A stretch of 64,000 nucleotides of DNA, from assembly GCF_903645315.1 (NCBI RefSeq), contig NZ_CAHJXL010000001.1:3334227-3398226 (forward strand), given 5' to 3'. A program made the translations under genes and the position numbers. Under the pieces are notes generated by a model, which made no database searches, was not told the origin of the DNA, and was given only the letters and a program-made list of their open reading frames with translations. The stretch is from Victivallis sp. Marseille-Q1083 (GTDB lineage Bacteria; Verrucomicrobiota; Lentisphaeria; Victivallales; Victivallaceae). Shown in pieces: positions 8,365 through 18,399 of the stretch (the stretch's first letter is position 1; the number at the start of each line of letters is the position of its first letter).

Positions 8365-9291
8365 ATGGAAAAAATGGTGATTATCGGCAGCGGTCCGGCC
8401 GGGCTGACGGCCGGAATTTATGCGGCGCGGGCGGATTTGTCCCCGTTGCTGCTGGCCGGCACCTTGCCGGGCGGATTGTTGACCCAGACCAGTGAAGTGG
8501 AGAATTTTCCCGGCTTCCGGCAGGGCATCAACGGCTACGACCTGATGATTGAAATGCAGCAGCAGGCGGAGCGTTTCGGCACCCGGATCGAATATGAAGT
8601 GGTGGCCGGAGCGGCGCTGACCGACGGTTGCGTTCAGACCCTGACGCTGGAATCCGGCGAAAAGATCGAGACGAAAACCTTGATTATCGCCACCGGCGCT
8701 TCGCCGCGCTGGCTCGGCTTGCCCAATGAGGAACGGTTGAAAACGCACGGGGTGTCGGCCTGCGCCACCTGCGACGGCGCTTTTTTCAAGAATGTTCCGG
8801 TGGTGGTCATCGGCGGCGGCGATTCGGCGATGGAGGAAGCGAATTTCCTGACCCGTTTTGCCAGCGAAGTGATCGTCATCCACCGGCGCGATCAGTTGCG
8901 CGCTTCGAAAATCATGGCGGAACGTGCCCTGAACAACCCGAAAATCCGTTTCGTCTGGGACAGCAAAGTGGTCGATGTCCTCGGCGAAACGGAGGTGGAC
9001 GGCGTGATCGTCGAAAACATCAAGACCGGCAAACAGAGCGAAATTGCCTGTAAAGGGTATTTCGCCGCGCTGGGACACGATCCGAACACCGGTTTGTTCC
9101 GCGGTCAGATCGATGTCGACAGCCATGGTTTCATCCTGTTGAAGGACGGCAAAAGCTGTACCAACCTGGCCGGGGTGTTTGCCGCCGGCGATTGTGCGGA
9201 CAACGCCTATCGGCAGGCGATCACGGCGGCCGGCATGGGCTGCCGGGCGGCGATGGATGCCGAGCGTTATTTGGAAATGATGAAGCAGTAG
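8365..9291 (+). CDS. trxB: Thioredoxin reductase TrxB, 308 aa
   Basis: FAD- and NADPH-dependent reductase of thioredoxin. The N-terminal FAD motif GSGPAGLTAGIYAAR (8-22), the redox-active CATC (Cys133, Cys136), the NADPH-binding GGGDSAMEEA (about 152-161) and the C-terminal FAD motif GVFAAGDCAD are all present and in the usual order; the length is normal for low-molecular-weight bacterial enzymes. The ATG at 8365 is preceded by GGAGG with 8-base spacing. No partner trxA is adjacent. A strong terminator follows. Confidence 0.95.
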   Translation: MEKMVIIGSGPAGLTAGIYAARADLSPLLLAGTLPGGLLTQTSEVENFPGFRQGINGYDLMIEMQQQAERFGTRIEYEVVAGAALTDGCVQTLTLESGEKIETKTLIIATGASPRWLGLPNEERLKTHGVSACATCDGAFFKNVPVVVIGGGDSAMEEANFLTRFASEVIVIHRRDQLRASKIMAERALNNPKIRFVWDSKVVDVLGETEVDGVIVENIKTGKQSEIACKGYFAALGHDPNTGLFRGQIDVDSHGFILLKDGKSCTNLAGVFAAGDCADNAYRQAITAAGMGCRAAMDAERYLEMMKQ

Positions 9292-9320
9292 TAAGCCGGC
9301 TCGGGTTTGATGGATGCACA

Positions 9321-9349
9321 AAATGCCGGGAGTGCCCGGCATTTTTTTT
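9321..9349 (+). terminator. Rho-independent terminator after trxB
   Basis: Stem AAATGCCGGG (9321-9330) with CCCGGCATTT, loop AGTG, followed by an unbroken T run to 9349. Very strong hairpin. Confidence 0.93.
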
Positions 9350-9362
9350 CCGCCCGGTTGCT

Positions 9363-11405
9363 TCAGCAGTATTCGACCGGGTAGGGGGGGATGGAGTCGA
9401 GGAAGATTTTGCCGTAGCGTTTGGAAACGATGCGCCGGTCGAGGATGACGATGATGCCGCGATCGGCCCGGCTGCGGATCAGCCGGCCGACGCCCTGGCG
9501 GAATTTCAACACCGCTTCCGGCAGGCTGTAATCCATGAAAGAGCTTTTGCCGGCGGCTTCCAGCCGTTCGCTGCGGGCGGCGATCAGCGGGTGCGACGGG
9601 ACGGCGAACGGCAGTTTGGTGACGATGACGTTGCTCAACGCTTCGCCGGGCACATCGACGCCGGTCCAGAAGCTGTCGGTGCCGAAAATTACCGAATCGA
9701 TGTCGCTTTTGAACTCTTTGAGCATCGCCGACCGCGACAATTGCTCGCCCTGGATCAGCAGTTGCAGTCCCTGGTCGAAGAAAAAGCTTTTCAACTGGTC
9801 GGCGCATTGCCGCAGCAATTGATAGCTGGTGAACAGCACGAACGCCTTGCCGTGGGTGCGTTCGATGAAACGCGGAATTTCCCGGAACAGCGCCTGCTGG
9901 TAAGCCGGTTGGGTCGGTTCCGGCATCTGGCGGGGGATGCACAGCCTGACCTGTTCGCTGCTGAACGGCGAGTCCAGTTGCAGTTCGGCGCCTTCACAGA
10001 ACCCGACCCGGCTGCGGAAATAGTCGAAGCGGTTGCCGACCGTCAGCGTCGCGCTGCTCAGGATGACCGGAAAGGCCTGCCGGAACAACTGCTCTTCCAG
10101 CATCGCCGCCACATTCAACGGCGCCGCCAGCAAATTGATGCTGTCGCGCTGCCGCTCAATCCAATAGACGTGGTCCGGCAGCCCCATCTGAAGGAATTGG
10201 GTGATGCCGTCGATGAATTCGTCGCACCAGGCGACTTTGCTGGACAGCTCCGCCTTGTAATCCTTATCCTCCTGCAGCTCGATATAGTCGGCCAGTTGCT
10301 GGCGGAATTTGCCGAGCGCCGGCGTCAGATTGTCCGGAAACAGGTTGGGCTCCCGGAGCCGCAGGATGGTTTCGCCGGTTTCTTCCAGGCTCCGGGCGAT
10401 GACGCCGAAGAAAAGGTTGATTTTCTCCCGGATCTCGGTGATTTCCCGGCGCAGTTCTAGCGCTTCCTCGCCGCCGCGCAGTAGCAATCCTTTGGCGTTG
10501 TCCGGATTGAACAGCCGGTTGAAAAAGCCGGTCAGACCGTTCTGGGAAATCGCCAGGCCGAGATGTTCGGCGGCATTGTTTTCCAGCGTGTGGGCTTCGT
10601 CGATGACCACCGCACTGTAGGCCGGCAGCAGCGAGGCGTCGGATTGCCGGCGGATTTTCAAATCGGTCAGGAACAGAGCGTGGTTGGCGACGATGATATC
10701 GGCCGCTTCCCATTCCAGCCGGGCGCGCCAGTAAAAGCAGCGGCGGTAATGGCCGCAGCGCTGGCCGCGGCAGTTGCCGCCTTCGCAGCAGACGTAACTC
10801 CAGGCCAGATTGTCCACCCGGTGCTGCAGCGAATCGCGGTTGCCGTCTTCGGTGGTCTCCGACCAGCGTTTCAAGCGGTCGATTTCCAGGGTCAGCGACG
10901 GCAGCGGCAGGAAGTGGTCGCGCTGGTCGCCGGTCAGCATGCTCAGGCGGCGCAGGCAGAGATAGTTGCCGCGTCCCTTGGCCAGCGCCGCCTTGAATTC
11001 CAGGCCAGACAGTTTCCGCAGCAGCGGCAGGTCTTTTTCGATCAACTGTTCCTGCAGATTGATGGTTTCGGTGCTGACGATGACCGGCTGCGGCGCCTGA
11101 TGGGCGTAGAGCAGCGCCGGCACCAGGTAGGCGAAACTTTTACCGACGCCGGTCGGAGCCTCGACGCATAAGTTGTGGTTTTCGGCCAGTGCTTCGGCGG
11201 TTTTTTCGGCCATGATTCCCTGTTGGGCCCGGTATTCATAGGGCCGGCCGCCGAAAGCCGCCGCCTGTTTCAGCGGCCCGGTCGGGGCGAAGAACATCCG
11301 GGTGCCGCGCAGAATCAATGCACCGTCGATCGGCACCGGTTCCGGCGGTCTCAGCTCCTCCGGCAGATCCCCGGCCGGGATGTAGTAGTCTCCCAGATCA
11401 ACCAT
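9363..11405 (-). CDS. dinG: ATP-dependent DNA helicase, DinG/XPD-like, 680 aa
   Basis: Superfamily 2 helicase with an iron-sulfur domain. Walker A is EAPTGVGKS, the four Fe-S cysteines lie in a short block reading C-C-x4-C-x4-C-x6-C between motifs I and II, the DEAH box is VIDEAH, and motif VI appears near the C-terminus as RQGVGRLIRS. These enzymes unwind DNA 5'-3', including D-loops, R-loops and quadruplexes. No exonuclease domain is fused at the N-terminus, as in E. coli DinG. It is the last gene of the nusA operon, starting 7 bases after the preceding stop codon. Confidence 0.88.
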   Translation of the reverse strand: MVDLGDYYIPAGDLPEELRPPEPVPIDGALILRGTRMFFAPTGPLKQAAAFGGRPYEYRAQQGIMAEKTAEALAENHNLCVEAPTGVGKSFAYLVPALLYAHQAPQPVIVSTETINLQEQLIEKDLPLLRKLSGLEFKAALAKGRGNYLCLRRLSMLTGDQRDHFLPLPSLTLEIDRLKRWSETTEDGNRDSLQHRVDNLAWSYVCCEGGNCRGQRCGHYRRCFYWRARLEWEAADIIVANHALFLTDLKIRRQSDASLLPAYSAVVIDEAHTLENNAAEHLGLAISQNGLTGFFNRLFNPDNAKGLLLRGGEEALELRREITEIREKINLFFGVIARSLEETGETILRLREPNLFPDNLTPALGKFRQQLADYIELQEDKDYKAELSSKVAWCDEFIDGITQFLQMGLPDHVYWIERQRDSINLLAAPLNVAAMLEEQLFRQAFPVILSSATLTVGNRFDYFRSRVGFCEGAELQLDSPFSSEQVRLCIPRQMPEPTQPAYQQALFREIPRFIERTHGKAFVLFTSYQLLRQCADQLKSFFFDQGLQLLIQGEQLSRSAMLKEFKSDIDSVIFGTDSFWTGVDVPGEALSNVIVTKLPFAVPSHPLIAARSERLEAAGKSSFMDYSLPEAVLKFRQGVGRLIRSRADRGIIVILDRRIVSKRYGKIFLDSIPPYPVEYC

Positions 11406-11412
11406 GCGCCGT

Positions 11413-12897
11413 TCAACCTTCGGAACCTTTCTCCATGAAGGCGTTCAAGGCGGCGATCGCCTCTTCCTGGGTGACCGCCATCTCGTCGATCAGCTCGGCC
11501 AGCTCCTCCGCTTCGGACTCCTGCAAAGTGTTGCCCGGCGCATTGAGCAAATCCAGCAGGTTGCTCAGGTACAGCGCGCTCTCCGCCAGCCGGCGCATCT
11601 CACTCTCCGGCAAATGGTCGGTTTCCACTTCCAGCGCCTGCAGCGTGTCGAAAAAAGCGGTCCGCTCGTCGACGAGGTCGAGGATCTGGCTGCGGAGTTC
11701 CGCTTTCGCCTCATCTTCGTAGCGGTTATAGGTTTCACTGAGATTTTCCCAGCGCTCTTCCAACTGGTTCAGGAAGCTGACTTCCTGCGCCTCGTCGGCA
11801 AAGGCGAGTTTGCGGTCGCCGAAACAGCGGCTGAAAAAGCTGTCGAACGCCAGGTCGCGCCGGAAACATTGGTCGAGCATATAACTGTCGACTTCGGCGG
11901 CGGTCAGCGTCGTGCCGATGTCCCGCAGGATGTCGTTGAAATTCGAAACGTTGCCGCGGGAGATGCTCACTTCATCCGGGACCAGCAGTTCGTCGTCGCG
12001 GGCGAAATCCTTTTTGACCAGCACGGAATGGCCGGAATTTTCGACGTTGACGGCGATCGCTGAAGTGTTCTGGATATATTCGTCCAGCGAGGCCGAGGTG
12101 TTGCCGAACAATGCGGCGCCGCCCAGGAAATAGCCCCAGCGCAACTGGTCGGTAATTTCCAGATAATCATCGAAACGGTCGATGACCTGCTCCAGGGCCG
12201 TGTCGAACGCCTTGATCCATTGCTTGACCGCCTGATCCCGCCGTTCCAGGCTGCTCAGGTACTGGAAACGGAACACGCCGTCTTCCCAGTTTTCGACGGT
12301 CAGCAGCAAGGCGTCACCGCTGCTGAATTGATTCTGCCGGTAAAATTCGGTCAGGTCGAAGACATTCAGCTCCACCGTCTTGACCGGGGCGGCGTCATGG
12401 TTCAACAGCGCCGCGTTAGCCGGACTTTCGGCGATGAAAAAGTCGAACAGCTGCTCGGACCCGAGCAGCAGATGATAGTGGATGACTTCCGGCAGTCCGG
12501 CGTCAAAGCGCCGGGTTTCCAGCTCCCGGCCGGCGTTGCTGCTCAACAGCGTCACTTCCGACGGGAAGACGTCTTCGGCGCAGAAGGCGGCGAAACGGTG
12601 CCCCGGCACCAGAATGTTGTGTTCGATCTCATAGTCGTCCGGCGTGACGACGAAACATTGGCCGTTGAAGAAGCGTTCGCGCAGCGAATAACTGCCGTCG
12701 GCGAAATTGCGGAACAGGCGTTCATGGCCGTCCAGTTCGCGTTCGAGCCGTTCGAACAACTTTTCACGGTCTTCGTCGGTTTCCATCGCCGGCAGCAGGC
12801 CGGCGAGCTGGGCAACGGTGATTCGGCCGCCCGGCGCGGCGGCAAGCGCACCGTTCAGGACCTTTTCAATTTCTTTCGGAGTAATCATCGGCGCCAT
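11413..12897 (-). CDS. Unassigned 494-aa cytoplasmic protein in the nusA-infB operon
   Basis: I do not recognise the family. The start is the ATG at 12897, which has GGAGG 7 bases upstream; the frame stays open further up only because it overlaps truB antisense-free sequence. The first ~45 residues (TPKEIEKVLNGAL...RITVAQLAGLLPAM...) look like a small winged-helix unit, residues ~50-100 are acidic with LFERLERELDGHERLFRNF, the middle is mixed alpha/beta, and the last 130 residues are strongly acidic helices (for example SEAEELAELIDEMAVTQEEAI) that may form a coiled coil. There is no signal or membrane segment. Position between truB and dinG in a translation operon suggests a nucleic-acid related role, which is inference only. 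Confidence 0.75.
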   Translation of the reverse strand: MAPMITPKEIEKVLNGALAAAPGGRITVAQLAGLLPAMETDEDREKLFERLERELDGHERLFRNFADGSYSLRERFFNGQCFVVTPDDYEIEHNILVPGHRFAAFCAEDVFPSEVTLLSSNAGRELETRRFDAGLPEVIHYHLLLGSEQLFDFFIAESPANAALLNHDAAPVKTVELNVFDLTEFYRQNQFSSGDALLLTVENWEDGVFRFQYLSSLERRDQAVKQWIKAFDTALEQVIDRFDDYLEITDQLRWGYFLGGAALFGNTSASLDEYIQNTSAIAVNVENSGHSVLVKKDFARDDELLVPDEVSISRGNVSNFNDILRDIGTTLTAAEVDSYMLDQCFRRDLAFDSFFSRCFGDRKLAFADEAQEVSFLNQLEERWENLSETYNRYEDEAKAELRSQILDLVDERTAFFDTLQALEVETDHLPESEMRRLAESALYLSNLLDLLNAPGNTLQESEAEELAELIDEMAVTQEEAIAALNAFMEKGSEG

Positions 12898-12910
12898 GGT
12901 CTTACCTCCA

Positions 12911-13672
12911 CTAGTTGTCAAATTCGCCGCTGTAGGCGGCCATCTGCGTTGCCAAAAAATTCCGGATGCAGCGTTCGAGTTCCGGCTGTTCCCAGGTTTT
13001 GAGCGTCTCAAGCGGAATGGCGTCTTCCAGGCGGAACGGACCGCTCCGGAGGCGTCGCAAGCGGAACAGTGCGGCGCCGCAGCCGAGCCGGCGGCCGATG
13101 TCCGCGCATAAAGTCCGGATATAAGTGCCTTTCGAACACTGGACCGTGAAATCGCAGTAAGGCAGCTCGATTCGGGAAATTTCGATCGATGCGATGCGGA
13201 TCGGTTTCGGTTCGCGGGAAACCTCCAGCCCCTGACGGGCCAGCTCGTAGAGCCGTTTGCCGTCTTTTTTGACGGCCGAAACCATCGGCGGCGTCTGCAG
13301 TTGATCGCCGATGAAACCGGCGATCGTCCGGCGGAGTTCCCCGGCGGTGACCGCTGAATAATCGTGTTCGGCGGTGATGTTGCCGTCCATGTCCTGCGAA
13401 TCGGTTTCGGTGCCGAGCAGCAAGGTGGCCTGGTAGGTTTTGTCGTGGCCGCTGAGTTTCTGGCTCAGGCGGGTGAATTGATTCAGCACGACGACCAGCA
13501 GGCCGGTGGCGGCCGGGTCGAGCGTGCCGCAGTGGCCGACTTTCGGAATGTTGAACCGGCTGCGCAGGAAATTCACGACGTCGAAACTGGTCCATTCCGG
13601 CGGCTTGTCGATCAGCAACACCCCGTCGGTGAGAAACGGCGGGAAACGATGTTTGGTAAAACGGTGGCGCAT
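12911..13672 (-). CDS. truB: tRNA pseudouridine-55 synthase TruB, 253 aa
   Basis: Makes pseudouridine at U55 of the T-loop in tRNAs. DGVLLIDKPPEWTSFDVV (about 16-33) is the N-terminal family motif, GTLDPAATGLLVV contains the catalytic Asp, and KGTYIRTL is the later conserved motif. The ATG at 13672 overlaps the nrnA stop as TGATG, so the two are coupled; the frame is open one codon further up (TTG), but the ATG is preferred. Stop at 12911, 14 bases before the next start. Confidence 0.93.
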   Translation of the reverse strand: MRHRFTKHRFPPFLTDGVLLIDKPPEWTSFDVVNFLRSRFNIPKVGHCGTLDPAATGLLVVVLNQFTRLSQKLSGHDKTYQATLLLGTETDSQDMDGNITAEHDYSAVTAGELRRTIAGFIGDQLQTPPMVSAVKKDGKRLYELARQGLEVSREPKPIRIASIEISRIELPYCDFTVQCSKGTYIRTLCADIGRRLGCGAALFRLRRLRSGPFRLEDAIPLETLKTWEQPELERCIRNFLATQMAAYSGEFDN

Positions 13673-14652
13673 CAAAACAATTCCTGAATGTGTGCTAGTA
13701 AAATTTGTTCGGCCGCCTCGAATGAGCCGGCTTCGATGGTGCAGCCGGCCGCCAGTTCGTGGCCGCCGCCGTTCAGGGCGCGGGCGACGGCGCCGACCGA
13801 CAAGGCCCGGTCCTTGCTGCGCAGGGAAACTTTGTAGGACCCGTTGCGTTGGCTGAGCAGCGCGACAACCCGGGTGCCGGCGGTGGCGCGGACGGTGTCG
13901 ATGACTCCTTCGGCATTTTTCAGGTCGATGCCGTGGCGCTCAAGCAGTTCCGGCGTGACGACGGCACAGGCGAACTGGCCGTTGCAGTGCAAATGCAGAT
14001 GGTGCCGGATCAAATCCGCCTCCAACTGTTGCTGGTTCAACGGAATGTTGAAAAATAAATCGTTGACCACCTGCGAATAGTCGGCACCGAGTTCCAGCAG
14101 GCTGGCGGCGTGCCGCAGCGTATCCGGTTTGGTGTTTTCAAACCGGAAGCCGCCGGTGTCGCCGATCAGTCCGAGCATCAGCAGGGTGGCGGCCGCCGGC
14201 GTCAAGCGCCATTCCGGCAGTTCCCGGCTGATCCGGTAGATGATTTCCGCGCTGGCGGCCGCGGCGGCGTCCAGCAGAGTCGGCGCGAAAAGACGGTTGT
14301 CCGGATGGTGGTCGATGACCAGCAGCGGCCGGGCCGGGGCGCGCAGGTCCCAGCCGTCGGGAACCGCCGCCCGTTCCGGGTTCGGCGTGTCCAGCAGGAC
14401 CCAGCCGTCGGCTTCGGCCAGATCTTCCGCCCCGGCCAGAGCTGCCCCGGCATAATAACGCCGGTACTGGCATCCCGGCGTCTCCTGAAAATAAACCGCG
14501 GCCCGGCGGCCGTTGTCGTTCAAAAAAGCGGCCAGCGCCAGGCTGGCGCCGACCGCGTCCGCGTCCGGCCGTTCGTGGGCGAAAATCAGCAGGCGGCGGT
14601 GCCGTTTCAGAAAATCGGCGGCGGCCGGGTAATCAATCTGTGCTTTCGCCAT
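13672..14652 (-). CDS. nrnA: DHH-family oligoribonuclease / pAp phosphatase NrnA, 326 aa
   Basis: AHERPDADAVGA (about 25-36) is motif I of DHH phosphoesterases, LLDT near 88 supplies the next Asp, IDHHPDN (about 114-120) is the DHH motif itself, GGHELAAGC near residue 305 is the DHHA1 C-terminal signature (GG-H-x-A-A-G). Such enzymes degrade 2-5 nucleotide RNA and dephosphorylate 3'-phosphoadenosine 5'-phosphate. It overlaps rbfA by 20 bases and is coupled to truB, the order rbfA-nrnA-truB being common in bacteria. Confidence 0.9.
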   Translation of the reverse strand: MAKAQIDYPAAADFLKRHRRLLIFAHERPDADAVGASLALAAFLNDNGRRAAVYFQETPGCQYRRYYAGAALAGAEDLAEADGWVLLDTPNPERAAVPDGWDLRAPARPLLVIDHHPDNRLFAPTLLDAAAAASAEIIYRISRELPEWRLTPAAATLLMLGLIGDTGGFRFENTKPDTLRHAASLLELGADYSQVVNDLFFNIPLNQQQLEADLIRHHLHLHCNGQFACAVVTPELLERHGIDLKNAEGVIDTVRATAGTRVVALLSQRNGSYKVSLRSKDRALSVGAVARALNGGGHELAAGCTIEAGSFEAAEQILLAHIQELF

Positions 14653-15004
14653 TCTTTTCTTCCTGCTCGTTCAGCAGTTCCAGTATGCGGTCGCCGGCGG
14701 CCAGCCGGTCGTCGAGCCGGAATTCCAGAACCGGCGTGTTCTTGAACGACAGGTTCGCCCCGATGTGGCGTTGGAATTCCTTCCGGTTGTCGGCCAGCTC
14801 CTGCTGGATATCGCGCCGGACGGCGGCGTCGCCGCCGAAGATGCTGACATAAACGACCGCGTGGCGCAAGTCCACCGAACATTTGACTTCGGTGACCGAT
14901 ACCAGAACAGCGCGGCCATTGGTCCTCAAATTCCGTTCAATCAGCCCGGCCAGTTCCCGCTTGAGCAGCGCGTTGACCCGGGTAAGACGGTCGACTGTTC
15001 CCAT
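14633..15004 (-). CDS. rbfA: Ribosome-binding factor A, 123 aa
   Basis: RbfA binds the free 30S subunit and helps 16S rRNA 5'-end maturation. It has the usual small KH-like layout: N-terminal helix TRVNALLKRELAGLIERNL, strand VSVTEVKCSVDLRHAVVYVSIFG, helix RRDIQQELADNRKEFQRHIGANLSFKNTPVLEFRLDD, followed by a short acidic tail. Length is typical. It lies 16 bases after infB and overlaps nrnA. Confidence 0.93.
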   Translation of the reverse strand: MGTVDRLTRVNALLKRELAGLIERNLRTNGRAVLVSVTEVKCSVDLRHAVVYVSIFGGDAAVRRDIQQELADNRKEFQRHIGANLSFKNTPVLEFRLDDRLAAGDRILELLNEQEEKNGESTD

Positions 15005-15020
15005 GGTTCACCTCGCGAAG

Positions 15021-17024
15021 TTACAGAGTTGCTTTTTTCAATTCGATTTCATAGGCTTCGATCAGGTCGTTTTCCAGGAAATCGGCGAAATTGTCCAGCC
15101 GGATGCCGCATTCCAGACCGTTCTTCACTTCCTTGACATCGTCCTGGAAACGGCGCAGCGACAGGATTTCACCGTTGTAGATCAATTGACGCTGACGGAA
15201 CACCCGCGCTTTGGCGCCGACTTTGATGAAGCCGCTGTCGACGATACAGCCGCAGACTTTCGGACCTTTGCTCAATTCGAAGATCTGCAGGATCTTGGCG
15301 GTCCCGAGGATTTTTTCGCGTTTTTCCGGTTCGAGTTTGCCGGTCAGCGCGTCGGTGATGTCGTTCAGCAGTTCGTAAATGATGCTGTACAGCCGGATTT
15401 CGACGTTCTGTTTTTTGGCCAGATCGTTGACGCCGGGATTGACCCGGACGTGGAATCCGACGATGATCGCGTTGGAGGCCGCCGCCAGCATCACGTCGTT
15501 TTCGGTGATGGCGCCGACGCTGTTCATAATCACTTCGACTTTGATCTTGTCGGACGGCAGTTTGTTCAGGGAATCCTCGATCGCTTCGCCGGAGCCTTTG
15601 ACGTCGGATTTGATGATCAACTGCAGGCTGTTGACGTTCTGGCTGTTCAAGCGGCTGAACAGGTCGTCGACATTGGCGATGGTATCCTGCGCCAGGCTGT
15701 TTTTGCGCCTGCTTTCCGTCCGGGCTTCCGCTTCCTGCCTGGCCTGTTTCTCGTTGCGGCAGACGACCAGCCTGGCGCCGGCTTCCGGTACGCCGGAAAG
15801 CCCGACCACCCGGACCGGCATGCTCGGACCGGCGGATTTCACCCGTTCGCCCTTGTCGTTGAAGAGCGCTTTGATTTTACCCATGAATTCACCGCACAGC
15901 GCGATATCGCCGACCTTCAGCGTCCCGTCCTGGACCAGAACACTGGCGGTGGAGCCGAGGCCCTGTTCGACCTGCGATTCGATGACGATCGCCTTGGCGG
16001 AGCGTTTCGGCGCCGCTTTCAGTTCGAGAATTTCCGCTTCCAGCAGGATGCGGTCCAGCAGGTTGTCGATCCCTTCGCCGGTCTTGGCGGAAACCCGTAC
16101 CGTGCCGACTTCGCCGCCCCAGTCTTCGCTCATCAGGTTGTTCTGCTGCATTTGCAGCAGCACGCGGTCCGGATTGGCGTCCGGCAGATCGATTTTATTG
16201 ATGGCGACGATAATCGGCACGCCGGCGGCTTTGGCGTGATTCAGCGCTTCGACCGTCTGCGGCTTGAAGCCGTCGTCGGCGGCGACGACCAGCACGACGA
16301 TATCGGTGACGTTGGCGCCGCGCGAACGCATGTGGGTGAACGCCTCATGGCCGGGAGTGTCGATGAAGGTGATCGGGCGATTGTGGTAAACGATCGTCGA
16401 CGCGCCGATGTGCTGGGTGATGCGGCCGGACTCCCCGGCGACGACGTTGGTGTGGCGCACTTTGTCCTGCAGCGAAGTTTTGCCGTGGTCGACGTGGCCC
16501 ATAAATGTGACGATCGGCGGCCGCTCGCGCAAATTCTTCGGATTGGTTTCCGGCTCCGGATCAAGTTCGTAACCGTTGTCCTCCGGCGCGGAACCGGTGC
16601 CGCCATTGCCCGGCTGGGCTTTGGTTTTGGCGTCGACAACCAGTTCGACCCGGTAATTCCTGCAGAGTTTTTTCGCGATATTTTCCGGCAGCGCTTGGTT
16701 GATGCTGGCCAGTTCGCCGAGTTTCATCAGGTCGCTGATGATCTCGTTGGGCTTCCGGTTGAGCGCTTCCGCCAGATTTTTGACGATAATCGGGCTGTTG
16801 AGGTGAATTTTCGCCCCGCCGGCTTCTTCGTCTTTCTTTTTGGCGTCCTTGTCCTTGTTGCCGTAAAGACCTTCGAAATACTCTTCGACCAGATCGACCA
16901 GATCATTCGGAATATAACCGCTGGCATTTTCCAGCTCGATTCCCTGGGTGGCCAGTTCGTCGAGAATGGTTTTGGGCGACACCCCGTAACGTTCGGCAAT
17001 GTTTTTTATTTTGATTTTCTTCAT
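15021..17024 (-). CDS. infB: Translation initiation factor IF-2, 667 aa
   Basis: GTPase that places initiator tRNA in the 30S P site. Two IF2_N-type helical modules are visible (about 1-52 and 74-125), a short charged linker to ~165, then the G domain with G1 GHVDHGKT (176-183), G3 DTPGHEAF and G4 NKID, followed by the beta-barrel and C-terminal domains. The N-terminal extension is short compared with enterobacterial IF-2, giving a compact 667-residue protein. It lies 50 bases after nusA in the same operon. Confidence 0.96.
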   Translation of the reverse strand: MKKIKIKNIAERYGVSPKTILDELATQGIELENASGYIPNDLVDLVEEYFEGLYGNKDKDAKKKDEEAGGAKIHLNSPIIVKNLAEALNRKPNEIISDLMKLGELASINQALPENIAKKLCRNYRVELVVDAKTKAQPGNGGTGSAPEDNGYELDPEPETNPKNLRERPPIVTFMGHVDHGKTSLQDKVRHTNVVAGESGRITQHIGASTIVYHNRPITFIDTPGHEAFTHMRSRGANVTDIVVLVVAADDGFKPQTVEALNHAKAAGVPIIVAINKIDLPDANPDRVLLQMQQNNLMSEDWGGEVGTVRVSAKTGEGIDNLLDRILLEAEILELKAAPKRSAKAIVIESQVEQGLGSTASVLVQDGTLKVGDIALCGEFMGKIKALFNDKGERVKSAGPSMPVRVVGLSGVPEAGARLVVCRNEKQARQEAEARTESRRKNSLAQDTIANVDDLFSRLNSQNVNSLQLIIKSDVKGSGEAIEDSLNKLPSDKIKVEVIMNSVGAITENDVMLAAASNAIIVGFHVRVNPGVNDLAKKQNVEIRLYSIIYELLNDITDALTGKLEPEKREKILGTAKILQIFELSKGPKVCGCIVDSGFIKVGAKARVFRQRQLIYNGEILSLRRFQDDVKEVKNGLECGIRLDNFADFLENDLIEAYEIELKKATL

Positions 17025-17074
17025 GCTTTGTCATTTCTCCTTAATCAGTTTTCGTCGGGGCGGGCCTTGGCGGC

Positions 17075-18310
17075 TCATTGGTCCAAACGGTCAAAGGCCG
17101 CTTCGATTTCGGCGGCATCGATGTCCGGAATTTCAAGTATCTGCGCCCGGCCTGCCGTTTTCACGCCTTCGACGGAAACATAGCCGTTGCAGACGAGCGT
17201 ATAGGCCGTTTCCTCGCGGATGTCGAGCTCCTTGGCCAGCGCTTTGCTCGCCCGCCGGATTTTATCTTCCAGCGATTCGGTCGGTTTTTCGCCGGCGGTC
17301 TGAATGCTGATGTTCCAGCCCAGCAATTTTGAAGACAGGCGGACATTCTGCGCTTTCTTGCCGAACGCCAGCTTCGATTGTTCCGCCGTGACGTAAACGA
17401 TCAGTTCGCGTTTGTCCGGGAAGGCTTCGACCGACTGCACCTTGGCCGGCTGCAGCGCATTGGCGGCGAATTTGCGGATGTCCTCGTCATACGGGATGAT
17501 GTCGATGCGTTCGCCGTTGAGTTCGGAGGTGATGTTGCGCACCCGGATGCCGCGCAGGCCGACGCAGGCGCCGACCGGATCGACATGGGAATCGGTGCTG
17601 ACTACCGCGATTTTCGTCCGGCTGCCGGCTTCCCGGGCGATCGCTTTGATCTGGACGACGCCGTCGTGAATTTCGGTGACCTCCCGTTCGAACAAACGCA
17701 GCACGAAATCCGGATGGGTCCGGGAGACGATCAGGCTCGGGCCGGCGCTCAGGATGTCGACCTTCAGCAGCAGCGCGTTGATCCGATCGCCGGGCATGTA
17801 CTGTTCGCCGGCGATTTTTTCCCGGGAGCTCAGGATGCCTTCGGCCTTCTGGAAGTCGATGATGATGTTGCCGTTTTCGAAGCGGCGGACGATGCCGTTG
17901 ATGATCTGGCCGACCCGGTCGGCGAATTCGTCGCGGACGATCTCCTTTTCGGCCTTGCGCAACTGCTGCATGATCGCCTGTTTGGCGGTCTGGGCGGCGA
18001 TGCGGCCGAAATTGCGCGGCGTCACTTCCCATTCGACGATGTCGCCGACTTTGACGTCGGGCAGCTTCTCGCGGGCGCGTTCGATGACCAACTGGTCGTT
18101 GGTCGGATTGCTTTCGACCACTTCCAGCGTCGCCCAGGCGTGGATGGCGCCGGTGTTCGGGTCGACTTCGACCCGCAGTTTGCTGGCCGGATGGATGCTT
18201 TTGCGCGAAGCGGACAACAGCGCGCCTTCGACCGCTTTGACCAGAAGTTCACGGTTGAGGCCGCGTTCCTGTTCGATATATTCTAAAATAGTCAATAATT
18301 CGTTGCTCAC
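17075..18310 (-). CDS. nusA: Transcription termination/antitermination protein NusA, 411 aa
   Basis: Binds RNA polymerase and nascent RNA and modulates pausing, termination and antitermination. N-terminal polymerase-binding domain (1-~125, with LVKAVEGALLSASRK), S1 domain (GIVRRFENGNIIIDFQKAEGIL near 135-160), then two KH domains with VGACVGLRGIRVRNITSEL and ERIDIIPYDEDI, and one short helical C-terminal repeat (about 345-410). There is no second acidic repeat as in E. coli. It is first in the operon; no rimP precedes it, which differs from the common rimP-nusA-infB order. Its leader contains a promoter and a terminator-like hairpin. Confidence 0.95.
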   Translation of the reverse strand: MSNELLTILEYIEQERGLNRELLVKAVEGALLSASRKSIHPASKLRVEVDPNTGAIHAWATLEVVESNPTNDQLVIERAREKLPDVKVGDIVEWEVTPRNFGRIAAQTAKQAIMQQLRKAEKEIVRDEFADRVGQIINGIVRRFENGNIIIDFQKAEGILSSREKIAGEQYMPGDRINALLLKVDILSAGPSLIVSRTHPDFVLRLFEREVTEIHDGVVQIKAIAREAGSRTKIAVVSTDSHVDPVGACVGLRGIRVRNITSELNGERIDIIPYDEDIRKFAANALQPAKVQSVEAFPDKRELIVYVTAEQSKLAFGKKAQNVRLSSKLLGWNISIQTAGEKPTESLEDKIRRASKALAKELDIREETAYTLVCNGYVSVEGVKTAGRAQILEIPDIDAAEIEAAFDRLDQ

Positions 18311-18399
18311 TTTTCAACCCTTTCTCTGCTGCCGAAGCGGACAATTGTTGAGTAACTAAATTGTTCCGGCGAAACCGGAACAGCCGGACAACACAAAAC

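Noticed and set aside
8235-8495. Small plus-strand ORF overlapping the trxB start
   Set aside because: It has no ribosome site and runs out of frame into trxB; the trxB ATG has GGAGG.
14883-17183. 766-codon plus-strand frame over infB
   Set aside because: Shadow of infB, full of Asp/Phe/Val/Gly runs; no known domain; infB is unmistakable on the other strand.
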